Source: Acanthaster planci
Taxonomy: Eukaryota > Echinodermata > Asteroidea > Valvatida > Acanthasteridae
Assembly: GCF_001949145.1 (NCBI RefSeq)
Contig: NW_019091781.1
Location: 11,394-33,215, forward strand
Direction: 5' to 3'
DNA: 21,822 nt
Under the pieces are notes generated by a model. That model ran no database searches and was not told the origin of the DNA. It saw only the letters and a list, made by a program, of their open reading frames with translations. Positions 1 to 8,751 of the stretch are shown piece by piece. Each line of letters opens with the position of its first letter. Positions within the stretch are counted from its first letter, which is position 1. Made by a program: the position numbers and the translations under genes.

Positions 1-115
1 TGAAGTTGAAGAATTAGAAGATGAAGATTTATTTACTGTACTGTAGCTACATGTGCATGTCATACGCGCGCACGCACGGAAGTACACGTACGCGGTGTCC
101 AGCTGCCTTATTAGC

Positions 116-145
116 CTGGTACCCACGACGCACTCTGGGTACCAG
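116..145. repeat. Perfect 10-bp inverted repeat (hairpin)
   Basis: CTGGTACCCA at 116-125 is followed, after a 10-nt loop, by its exact reverse complement TGGGTACCAG at 136-145. A related CTGGGTACCA occurs at 14461. This could be a terminal piece of a small dispersed repeat or MITE-like element; no other boundary is visible. Confidence 0.7.
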
Positions 146-759
146 ACCATCTTACTGAACTCTTGATCTCCGGAGTCAACGTTACGAACAGCGCCACCGC
201 GCGCTCTATTAAATAAGCAATTTTAATTCCAGCTTTTTAAAATTCTAATTTTACATACTGTAGACCACTCACAACTAAATAAAAACAGTTTATTTGTACA
301 AAGAAGGTTTAAAGAAGCCAAAAAAAAATCATTTAAGAGATTGTAAAATTTAATTCCGGCATAGACCCTTTAATGTCAGTTGTTGGAATCTGAATCCTTT
401 CTGAATGGTCTTATATCGAATGAGTTGCTTTCCGATCACCTTTGCAATTATGGGCTCTCTTAATTGTTCCAAGCCAACATTGTCCATGCAGACGTTTTCC
501 TCTCGGAAGATTAAGGTTATTAATTTTGACAAATTTAGGCAAAACATTGTAGCGTACACTTGGGTGATCTTGTCCCTCAAAACCCGGTAACGTAAAGGAG
601 AGGGACAGATACAGGACTTCCAACGAAGAATTTATTCGTCTTCATTCACCAAACTCGGTGCACAACCCTCCAAAACGGCCGTCAGAACAACTACTGCTAC
701 GTGACACTTTAGCTCTACAAAAACACAGCGTATCACAATGTATAACAATTTCTAAGGCC

Positions 760-925
760 GCCCTGGCACTTTTCCAATTTCCCTCCCGCGCCCGCCAAAC
801 CACAACGCCCCAAAAATAGAACCCAATTTCCGGTGCGCACCCAGCACAACAGAAACAGGCCAGGGCACTCCGCCGGAGGCCCTCCGCCGGCGGCCCTGGG
901 CGCCGCCGGCGGCGTACGAAAAATT
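760..925. other. GC-rich island with CGCCGCCGGCGGCG palindrome
   Basis: About 165 bp is strongly GC- and CpG-rich inside AT-rich DNA. It ends in a perfect 14-bp palindrome at 901-914, preceded by related CCGCCGG blocks at 870-892. The minus strand is open here for about 65 codons, but the residues are Gly/Ala/Pro-rich, as expected from base composition alone. It may be a dispersed repeat fragment or a small CpG island. Confidence 0.5.
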
Positions 926-1276
926 AACATGGCAATAAAACATGAAAAGGGCTATACAATTGTCCGTTACTCTACCCCCTCCTACGAAAAAGCCTATTCT
1001 CCAGAATAGGGCACATTTCTAAGATTTCACCTAATTTAGAAAAACGACTGTCTTGATTAAAAGGAGATTCATACACACAATTAGAAGAAACACAGAAATT
1101 AAGTCAAACAATCATCACAAAACAACAATGTTAATGTTCACTCATTTTCAAAAGGCTTAGGCCTACCTGGGTGTCCGCGAGAATGTTGGTTAGCGTTGAT
1201 TTAGGCCCCAAGTTTGTTCCCAAATCAAACAAGAACACAACAGTCAGCGAGGTCTATCCACTGCATAGTCACTTGT

Positions 1277-1830
1277 TTATCTGGCCTTTTCGCCGTTTAG
1301 ACTGTCTCTGTTCCAGGTTCGCCACCAAATATCTCCTGGCTCTCTGAAGCCGACTGATTCGGTCTCCCTGTACGTGCGCAGGCCCGATGGTTCCTCCAGC
1401 GTCTCACGTGTAACCATGGTGAATTCCTCCCTCATTAGTACGGCCTCCGTTTGGGTTGCTGTGTCCACCCTAAGGCTCCAACGGAACTCCTCCGGCGGCT
1501 CGCATTCTCTCAGGCCAGCTGTGTGAGTTCTGCTTGCGAAAAACCATCTGCCCCTGAAGTACAGCCTCCCCTCCGACGGTAGTTCCTCTTCTACAGTGAC
1601 CACCCGTCTGACTGGGACACCGCCCGCTGCTCCTTCAGCCTCTCCACCGGCGGCGCCACCGTGTTGGGACCGGACGTGTCGGGCTAGGTAGTCGGCACGC
1701 TTGTACACCTGCAAGCACTGACGGCAAGGGAAGCTCCGCTCCTCGTGAGCTGCCTTTTCATGCCTTCGTCTGTTATAGGAAGAGGCGTATGTTGCCCGCA
1801 CACTCGGCACTGAAACAAATTCCTCTCCAT
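1277..1830 (-). pseudogene. C2H2 zinc-finger protein, frameshifted in finger 1
   Basis: The minus strand shows a start ATG at 1830-1828 followed by the beginning of a C2H2 finger (Cys codons at 1809-1807 and 1800-1798). The His pair of that finger (1762-1760 and 1747-1745) lies in another frame: 35 nt separate the second Cys codon from the first His codon, where 36 would keep frame. A complete second finger follows (C-x2-C-x12-H-x4-H, about 1726-1661). Then comes a low-complexity Gly/Ala linker and about 100 residues of unrecognised sequence containing VDTATQTE, ending at a stop at 1277. Two fingers suggest a nucleic-acid-binding protein. The one-base deletion makes it a pseudogene or a sequencing error. 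It runs opposite to the retrotransposon and its start lies about 55 bp from the N at 1886. Whether it belongs to the element, the host or a second element is unknown. Confidence 0.6.
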
Positions 1831-1885
1831 CTTGATCTCGGACTGGTTCTGGAATTGTTGACCAGGCTGGTTGTTTGCGCTTTTC

Positions 1886-1886
1886 N
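1886..1886. other. Ambiguous base at probable junction
   Basis: A single N separates the upstream zinc-finger region from gag-like sequence that begins abruptly in mid-domain. Two other isolated Ns occur at 16098 and 20238, so it may simply be a low-quality base. Its position at a sharp change of content makes a collapsed or mis-joined repeat possible. Confidence 0.5.
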
Positions 1887-2481
1887 AAAATCCGACAGAA
1901 GGTGATCTTTGCCAGCCAAGAGGTGGAGTCCAAACTGCGCTACGAACCACAATTAGTTCGTGAGATGTTCCGGCACACCCTGTTAACTGGCCTGCGTAGT
2001 GAGTCCATCAGAAACGAGCTCCGCCCTTACCTGGATGATTCCGAGACCACTGATAAAGTCCTGTTTGAAAAGACGAACAGGTTTGCAAGTATTGAGGCGG
2101 AACGGCGAAAGAAGTTGGACCACACCAGACCAGTAGCCATCAGTGAAGTGCAAGAAAGTCCAAAGCAGACACCACCACCAAAGCAGGGGCTCCTCATGAC
2201 CGAGATAGCCGAGCTAAAGGCTGGGATCGCCGAACTGTCATCACTGAAGAGTCAGAAGACCGCACTACAGGAATCACTACAGATGTCACCCCAGAGAAAA
2301 TCCCAGACCGGACGAGGACAGCCCTCAAGACGGCGGGGTTGTCCCAGGTGCCGAGAGGAGGAACGTGGGTGACCCACACTTGAAGCAGTGGTCACCAGAC
2401 CATTTTGCACGAGGTTGCCGCAGCAAGAAGGATGCCAAGCAGGGAAACGAGGGCCGGTTGCTTCCACGGGACCGGGAGTAA
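1887..2481 (+). pseudogene. gag: Retrotransposon Gag, partial and frame-shifted
   Basis: This encodes the structural polyprotein that would form the particle. From 1887 to 2369 one frame carries the C-terminal half of a capsid domain (LLTGLRSESIRNELRPYL, then an ERRKKL region). A Lys/Arg/Gln-rich linker follows, then CPRC and a TGA at 2370-2372. The nucleocapsid continues in the next frame (+1), where the second half of a CCHC zinc knuckle is readable (DHFARGC, about 2398-2418) followed by a basic tail and a TAA at 2479-2481. The first two knuckle cysteines are not present in either frame, so an indel plus substitutions hit this region (between about 2248 and 2385). The N-terminus is lost at 1886. 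The gag tail overlaps pol, with the shift signal at 2442. Confidence 0.8.
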
Positions 2482-4595
2482 CCACCAGAAATAGGTCCCA
2501 ATCAGCCAAATTTCATCACCTTGCAACGACCAAGGGATCTAAAGTTTTCATTTGCCATATCACACCTAAGCAACAGACAAAGATTACCAACCTGGTGGGG
2601 CGAAGGTGTACAGTGGACTGTCTTCTCAACAAAATACCTGCAACAGTACTGTGGGACACTGGTGCCCAAGTGTCTATCCTGAGCTCCATTTGGGTTGAGA
2701 AATTTATGACAGGAACAACACCTCGTCCAGTCTCTGAGCTCTTAAGCTGTGACAGTGAGCTAGACCTCCAAGCAGCAAATGGGACGCCAATCCCGTTTGA
2801 CGGTTGGATTGAAGTTGAACTGCAACTTACGGCACCCAATGCATGTCCCCAGAAGGTTACCTTCCCAGCTTTAGTCACACCAGGCAACCTGCAGCAACCG
2901 ATTATAGGCTACAATGTGATAGAAGAGATTGTTAAAGGTTCAGAAGGGGAGTCGATCAACAGCATCCTGGGTGGAGCCGTGCGAGGTCTAGACCACAATC
3001 AAGTGAACAAGTTGGTCCAGCTGGTTCAGGCCAACAACTCAGATGATATGTACAATGTGGTCTCTGGAAGACAAGATGTAGTCATCCCATCCAAGAGTGA
3101 TGTGGGCATTCGCTGTCATGTCCACGCTGGCCCTCTCGATCATCCCATCACAGTCCTATTTGAGCCTGATGTCCGATCCCACTGGCCGGAGAACTTGCAG
3201 GTCAGGGAGACTGTTGTCACTTTGACTCGAGGGAAGTCTTGCCCCATTACAATCCGGGTCACGAACCCTACTGACCGTACCATTGTCCTCAAACGCCATA
3301 CTACATTGGGTCAACTTTACCAAGTCAGATCAGTTACCCCTGTTTGCCCATCCTCGCTGGATAAGTGGACCCCAGCCCCTGAGCAGAACGCCATGGTCAG
3401 CACACTGAGCTCAACCGTTCCTGCAGGAGACACCTGGTTACCTCCAGTTGACTTGAGCCACCTGTCCCGACCCCAGCGCACAGCAGTAGAGTCACTACTA
3501 AGAGAGGAGTTAGCAGCATTTGCCAAAGATGGGGACGACATGGGATGTGCAGAAGGCCTTAGAATGACCATCAAACTGAGTGACGAGACCCCTGTCCAGA
3601 AGACCTATACGTCGGTTCCTCGACCCCTGTACCAAGAAGTGAGGACATACCTATCTGACCTAATAACACGTGGATGGATCACCAAATCCAACTCACCCTA
3701 CTCATCGCCCATTGTATGTGTCCGGAAGAAGGATGGCACTCTTCGACTGTGCGTGGATTACCGAGAATTGAACCGGAGGATTGTGCCAGACCGGCAGCCA
3801 ATACCTCGTATTAAAGATGTCCTCGACAGCCTGGGCGGAAATTCTTGGTTTTCCACACTCGACCAAGGGAAAGCCTACCACCAGGGGTTTATGGCAGAAG
3901 AGAGTCATCATCTCACCGCATTTGTCACGCCATGGGGGCTGTATGAATGGGTAAGGATCCCCTTCGGCCTCACAAATGCACCGGCTGTGTTTCAGAGATT
4001 TATGGAGGTTTGTCTTGAAGGACTCAACGGTGACATTGCAGTGACCTATCTTGATAATGTGCTTGTCTTCAGTGACACCTTCCAGAAGCATCTTCAGAAT
4101 CTGAGGACAGTGCTGAGGCGGCTCCAAGAAAACGGGGTGAAACTAAATCCCAGCAAGTGTGAGCTCTTCAGGAAGGAGGTGCGATATTTGGGCAGGCTAG
4201 TGTCTGCGGAGGGACATCGGATGGATCCAGGTGATGTCGCCGCTGTGAGAACCCTCCGTGATAAGAAGCCAGCCACTGTTGGTGAGTTGCGGAAGCAACT
4301 CGGGTTGCTCGGGTACTACCGTAGCTACATCAAGGATTTCTCCAGAAGGGCGAAGCCGTTGTATGATCTTCTGACGGAAGACCCCAGTGAAAATCCATGT
4401 AAGCGCCACCCAAAGTCAAAACCAAAGACCCCAGTGAAAAACAAGATGGGACAGAAGTCATCAAAGCAAACGATCCATTGGACAGACTACCACCAAGATG
4501 TTCTTGAGAAACTACTCGATGTACTGGTTGCTCCACCGGTCATGGCCTTCCCTGACCATGAAAAAACCATTTATTGTTCACACCGACGCATCTAA
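2388..4595 (+). pseudogene. pol: Retrotransposon Pol part 1: protease and reverse transcriptase
   Basis: This is the N-terminal part of the Pol polyprotein. The frame is open from 2373 and would be entered by the -1 slip at 2442 rather than by its own start; residues are counted from 2388. An aspartic protease follows, with active-site DTGA at residues 90-93. The RT spans roughly residues 410-640: [11 protein letters not shown] near 455, catalytic D492 in [16 protein letters not shown], and the usual YxDD box at 554-557, which reads YLDN. Change of the second Asp of this box is expected to abolish polymerisation. The frame runs out of phase just before RNase H, at a six-A run (4561-4566), and ends at 4595; the last residues after that run are out-of-frame. 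The same polyprotein continues in the next frame as the following entry. Confidence 0.92.
2442..2475 (+). promoter_or_regulatory. Probable -1 ribosomal frameshift signal
   Basis: The heptamer GGGAAAC (2442-2448) sits exactly as X-XXY-YYZ (G GGA AAC) in the gag nucleocapsid frame that stops at 2479. A -1 slip there enters the long pol frame. After a 5-nt spacer, CCGGT (2454-2458) can pair with ACCGG (2471-2475), leaving a 12-nt loop. GGGAAAC is an established slippery heptamer in retroviral gag-pro overlaps. The slip itself is inferred. Confidence 0.6.
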
Positions 4596-6930
4596 GGAAG
4601 GCCTCGGCGCAGTACTCTATCAGAAGCTTAATGGAAAGATGCGGGTCATCGCATATGGCTCCCGCACACTCAGCCCAGCCAAGAAGAACTACAATCTACA
4701 CTCAGGGAAGCTCGAGTTCTTGGCATTGAAGTGGGCCGTGACAGAAAAATTCAGAGACTATCTGTATTATGCCCCACCCTTTGTGGTATATACGGATAAT
4801 AATCCTCTGACTTACGTCCTGTCCTCTGCTCAGCTCAACGCCACTGGCCAGAGATGGGTTGCAGAGTTGGCGGACTTCCACTTCACGATCAAATACCGAC
4901 CGGGTAAGCAAAATGTGGATGCAGATGTCCTCTCCCGAATGCCCGTCAACATTGATAAGTATATGTCTGAGTGCACAGAAGAAGTGTCACCAGAAGAACT
5001 GGACACAACTGCCAGTGCTGTACTGTCTCAGGATACAGGAAGGACCACTTGGGCTGCAGCAGTCTCAACGGACCCCGCACCACTATCCTCAGCTGGTATA
5101 ATGCAAGACACTCCATCTTTGACAGCTTCTGACTTGCAGAAGGCTCAGCATGAGGACCCTAGCATTGAGAGGGTGCTACAGTACCTGAAGAAAGGTCACC
5201 GTCCTAGTAAGCATGAGAGACTAGGGGAACTCCCATCAACCACATCACTTATGCATGAGTGGAACCACCTGACCTTGGTGAACGATGTTCTGTATCGGAA
5301 GAAAGGTCGTCGATCCCAACTGATCCTTCCGTCCCAACTTCGACAGAAGGTCTATCAGGAACTCCATGAAGAAATGGGTTACCTCGGAGCAGATCGAGTG
5401 GTGTGTCTGGCGAGAGACAGGTTCTATTGGCCTCACATGCAGAGAGACATTGAAAACTACTGCACCAAGGTATGCTCATGTCTGAAGCAGCGGAAACCAA
5501 ACCGTCACACAAGGGAACCACTTGGGAGCATCGTTACTACGGCACCATTTGAGTTGGTTTCAATCGACTATGTCCATCTTGAGAAGTGTAAAGGCGGATA
5601 TGAGTATATCCTAGTGGTGGTTGATCACTTTACCCGGTTTGCGCAGGCTTACCCGACCCGAGATAAGTCAGGCAAGACAGCAGCGGATAAAATCTTCAAT
5701 GATTTTATACTGAGGTTTGGGTTTCCTCATCGTCTACATCACGACCAAGGGAAAGAGTTTGAGAACCAACTGTTTGCTAGACTTCATCACCACTCGGGTA
5801 TCGCCAAGTCCAGGACCACGCCCTACCACCCAGCTGGGAATGGACAATGTGAACGGTTTTACCGAACGCTACTTGGTATGCTGAGAACCCTCTCGGATGC
5901 AGAGAAAGCCAACTGGAAAGACTCCATCAACAAAGTTGTGCATGCGTACAACTGCACGAGGAGCGAGGCTACTGGGTATTCGCCCTTCTTCCTACTATAT
6001 GGGCGATCTCCCCGGTTACCCATCGATCTGATGTTTGGACTGCAACTAGAGACGGGCCCCACAACAACCGACCACAACAGATTCGTCAAAGAGTGGAAGG
6101 AACAGATGGAGGAAGCTTATGCCATTGCTTCTAAACATGCAGCCAAGTCAGTTGAACGAGGAAAGAGGTACCATGACCAGAAGGTGCACAGCTCAGTACT
6201 ACACCAGGGAGATCGTGTACTGGTGAAGAATGTGGGCAAGCATGAGGGCCCAAGTAAACGGTCTTACTGGGAAGAGGAGGTGTATATCATCGTCGAGAGG
6301 AAAGGTGATGATTCCCCGGTGTACAAGGTGAAACCAGAACGAGACAGTGGACGTCACCGTGTTCTTCATCGGAACCTCCTTCTTCCATGTGACAGCCTCC
6401 AGCCAGGTCAACCTCAGCACCATGTTCCCCAGCCCCAGCGCCAGCGACGGTCTATTCAAAGGTCACATCGCAGAGATGGGAGGAGCCAGCAACGAGCAGA
6501 AAACAGTGATGAGAGCTCAGATGATGGAGACTCACTCACCATTGTTCCCGCTCCATCTCAAAGGCCCAGGTCAATTGAACTTGATCCAGAAGCAGAACTT
6601 TTTGACCTTGACCCAACCACTGCTCATGAATTTGCACTAGAAGAGCATCCTCTGGGAGATGATGGAGTTCAGCAAGATGCAAGGACAGCCTCAGAAACCA
6701 ATGGAGATTCTCCAATGAACTACCCCTCAGCTTCAGGGGCAAATGATGGCCACAATCCACTTCCAGAGGTCCAGGAAGCAAACAACCCACCTACGACTGA
6801 ACTGACTGAACCAACCCCTACCTTCAGTGAACGACCAACTAGGCAGAGACGTCCACCACAGATGTTCCAGTATAGCACCTTGGGGACACCAGATGTCAGC
6901 TGCATGGACCCTAGAGTGAACACCCTTTAG
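4498..6930 (+). pseudogene. pol: Retrotransposon Pol part 2: RNase H and integrase
   Basis: The true Pol frame resumes at about 4561; residues encoded by 4498-4560 are out-of-frame. Residues are numbered from 4498. RNase H shows D30 (HTDAS), E73 (KLEFLALKWA) and D100 (YTDNNPL). The integrase zinc region begins HEEMGY at 290-295, where a second His is expected in place of Tyr, and ends in a VCSC cluster. The catalytic core has D357 (SIDY), D416 (HHDQGKEF) and E452 (GQCERF), an intact D-x58-D-x35-E triad. A C-terminal GPY/F-like module lies at about 572-633 (from DRVLVKN to RNLLLPC). A Pro/Gln/Glu-rich tail of about 175 residues follows. A TAG at 6928-6930 ends this frame, though protein-like sequence continues beyond it. 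RNase H would remove template RNA and integrase would join cDNA to the chromosome. Confidence 0.93.
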
Positions 6931-7101
6931 CAAACTAGTGCCCTGCCTTCGTTTTCCCAGATAAGATGGCAGCAGACGGTTCCTGTTCTGGTGAACTACT
7001 ACCCGCCTGCCTGGCCAAACCCGCATGGACAGCCCTTTGCACCGTACCACATCCGAGGATGGGTACAAGCACAACAAGGAGCATTTCCTCACCATGCCTA
7101 G
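6931..7101 (+). pseudogene. In-frame continuation of Pol after an amber codon
   Basis: After the TAG at 6928-6930 the same frame stays open for 56 codons, to a TAG at 7099-7101. It encodes a Pro/Gln/Trp/Tyr-rich segment (NYYPPAWPNPHGQPFAPYH). Composition is like the preceding Pol tail, so the first TAG may be a premature stop; alternatively it is the normal end and the extension is chance. Confidence 0.5.
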
Positions 7102-7605
7102 AAATCAACTGCATCTAGCTCTGAAGACTATCACGGATGGCGGATTTCTTGCCCATCTCCGTGACAGCACCAGTGGACCCTACAAGCACAAAGCGTGAGA
7201 AGACGAGCCAGCAGAAATGGAAACTACTGTACAGTGTGAGCATGACTGGTCCATCACCAGAGCATAGTAGCCAGCTAGTCTACCTGTGAAGCTCTGACGA
7301 GAGACCCAGTCATCGAGGAACGAGCTGCTGTGCTCTATGTTCAGCATCCAGCTGTCCTGCCGGACAACAGTTCAGACCAACGCCCATTAGGATCTTTATC
7401 TAGATCAGGACGACATTGAGACACTGAAGAAGTAGCTACCCTTCAGCTTCTCCCAGTCTCCGATGGGCCATCCAAATTATTATAGATGCGGGAGTGTGAC
7501 ACGCCTCAGAAGTGGACTGAACTGTACTCTGCTGATTAGAGACACTTAGAGAACAATTGTGGTGTGCTTGTATGTTGGGACAACATAAAATTTTGAAGGG
7601 GCGAG
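7102..7605 (+). other. Untranslated region between pol and LTR, with purine tract
   Basis: About 500 bp carries no useful open frame and no envelope-like features. It ends in GAAGGGGCGAG at 7595-7605, directly before TGTTGG. That is the expected place and composition of the polypurine tract that primes plus-strand DNA synthesis in LTR elements. Confidence 0.65.
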
Positions 7606-7803
7606 TGTTGGGAAGATGGAAATTGCCCCCCCCTATTTTCTTTTGTTTAACCTTATGTTTTCTCTTTGGAATGTCCCTGTACATAGTGTATATTGCTTGA
7701 TGCACCGCTAGATTTACCCATTAGCTACATGGATCAGCCCACATAGTTAATTAAGTGCCACATCATCACAGGGGTGCAGCAGGGGTACAGGAAGTGGCTT
7801 TGG

Positions 7804-7914
7804 TTCATTGTTCTTTCAGTGATGACCAAGTCCACATGTGTGTGTCGAATAAATCTAGTATTAGAGTGTTTCCCTGTATCTTATGCTGACTGAAGCCCTC
7901 ATTCTTCTTTCAGG
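7804..7914 (+). repeat. 111-bp direct repeat, copy 1
   Basis: It matches 8630-8740 with two mismatches (CAGTGATG against CAGCGATG; CTAGTATTAG against CTAGTCTTAG). It contains AATAAA and ends TTCTTTCAGG. The next bases read TATGTAG, so the junction is CAG^GTATGT, a good 5' splice-site match. Confidence 0.95.
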
Positions 7915-8629
7915 TATGTAGAGTTTCTTCCCATTTTATGATGATGCAAGTGTATTTTCTATTATATTATTGTATAACTTTTAGATGTTTAAGACTTTAA
8001 ACTAAGACTGGACTCTCAGTTGGAGGAATTCTATACAGTACACAGAAAATGTCTTGATCCAGTATTTTCCCTCTGAGAAGAGTGTTGAAGTGATGTAGTT
8101 GAAATTTCAATACTAGTTACATGTACTCTCGTAGGAGTTCATTTTCAGGAATGATTTTAGAGTATTTTATTAAGGAACCCTTTTGAATATTTGCTGTGCC
8201 AGGATATGCTGTATGAGGCATGTAACTCAGTGTACAGAAGGCCTAGCCATGCCTTAGTGTGTGTAGCATAGGGTTCACTGACCATAGTTACTGACCCTTG
8301 CGGATTAGGTCCAGTGGAATTTCCTGGAAGTGACTGTTTATCTCCAGTAATCTGGTAGTAGTCTGGTCCAGTAGACCAAGTGAGTCACCATGGCTACAAG
8401 ACTTGAGGCCAGAGTAATTCTTTAACTTGTTATTGGTTTGAGTAGGACCAAACATGATTTGTTTACGTCATGGCCAGAAGAATTCTTTTTGTTGTTTCCA
8501 ATGAAGATTATTGTTGATAGTAATCCTTTGCTGCTACAAGAACATGTTTTCTTTTATGGTTTCGTTTAAGAATCATTTGGAGGATGCTATTGATTATTTT
8601 TAGTTTAAGATGTGGAAAGTGTGATCTCA

Positions 8630-8740
8630 TTCATTGTTCTTTCAGCGATGACCAAGTCCACATGTGTGTGTCGAATAAATCTAGTCTTAGAGTGTTTCCC
8701 TGTATCTTATGCTGACTGAAGCCCTCATTCTTCTTTCAGG
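8630..8740 (+). repeat. 111-bp direct repeat, copy 2
   Basis: This is the second copy of 7804-7914, offset by exactly 826 bp and about 98% identical. Its end, TTCTTTCAG^GG, matches a 3' splice site. The intervening 715 bp is T-rich, has no gene, and is not repeated elsewhere in the window. Confidence 0.95.
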
Positions 8741-8751
8741 GTCATCGAACA

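Larger units (their letters stand above)
1..1276. other. Non-coding flank, no gene seen
   Basis: No convincing coding frame is visible on either strand. The stretch is AT-rich, with a CpG-rich patch near 61-100 and a GC-rich island near 760-925. It includes perfect inverted repeats at 116-145 and 993-1010. The short open frames here have no motif and no coding-like composition. On the minus strand it lies downstream of the zinc-finger gene and may hold its 3' untranslated region, but no clear poly(A) signal decides this. Confidence 0.6.
1887..8751 (+). mobile_element. Ty3/gypsy LTR retrotransposon, 5'-truncated and degraded
   Basis: The order is gag, protease, RT, RNase H, integrase, purine tract, then an LTR starting TGTTGG. 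This domain order (integrase last) is diagnostic of Ty3/gypsy (Metaviridae) rather than Ty1/copia. The RT motif [12 protein letters not shown] and the C-terminal integrase module resemble a group common in fish, echinoderms, cnidarians and amphioxus. The 5' LTR, primer-binding site and N-terminal half of gag are missing. Several inactivating changes are present, so it is non-autonomous. No envelope-like frame follows pol. The right end (8751) is inferred from CGAACA, a near inverted match of the starting TGTTGG; no target-site duplication can be checked. Confidence 0.9.
7606..8751 (+). repeat. 3' LTR, apparently with an 826-bp internal insertion or duplication
   Basis: The left edge is TGTTGG at 7606, immediately after the purine tract. 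Poly(A) signals AATAAA lie at 7848-7853 and 8674-8679, inside two copies of a 111-bp segment. The proposed right edge is CGAACA (8746-8751), matching the inverted TGTTGG at 5 of 6 bases. Leaving out 7914-8739 would give an LTR of about 320 bp. The two alternatives are a long 1146-bp LTR with an internal repeat, or an LTR ending near 7914 followed by unrelated DNA and a second LTR fragment. Without a 5' LTR in the window this cannot be settled. Confidence 0.6.

Noticed and set aside
4561-4567. AAAAAAC as a second programmed frameshift site in pol
   Set aside because: The frame change needed is +1 and the heptamer is not in the X-XXY-YYZ register of the upstream frame. RT and RNase H belong to one continuous polyprotein in this family, so an indel is simpler.
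7102-7605. Envelope gene after pol
   Set aside because: No open frame, signal peptide or membrane segment lies between the Pol end and the purine tract.
7804-8740. A small independent LTR-type (TRIM-like) element bounded by the 111-bp repeats
   Set aside because: No primer-binding site follows the first copy, and the repeats lie inside sequence that starts as the LTR of the gypsy element. No target duplication is seen.
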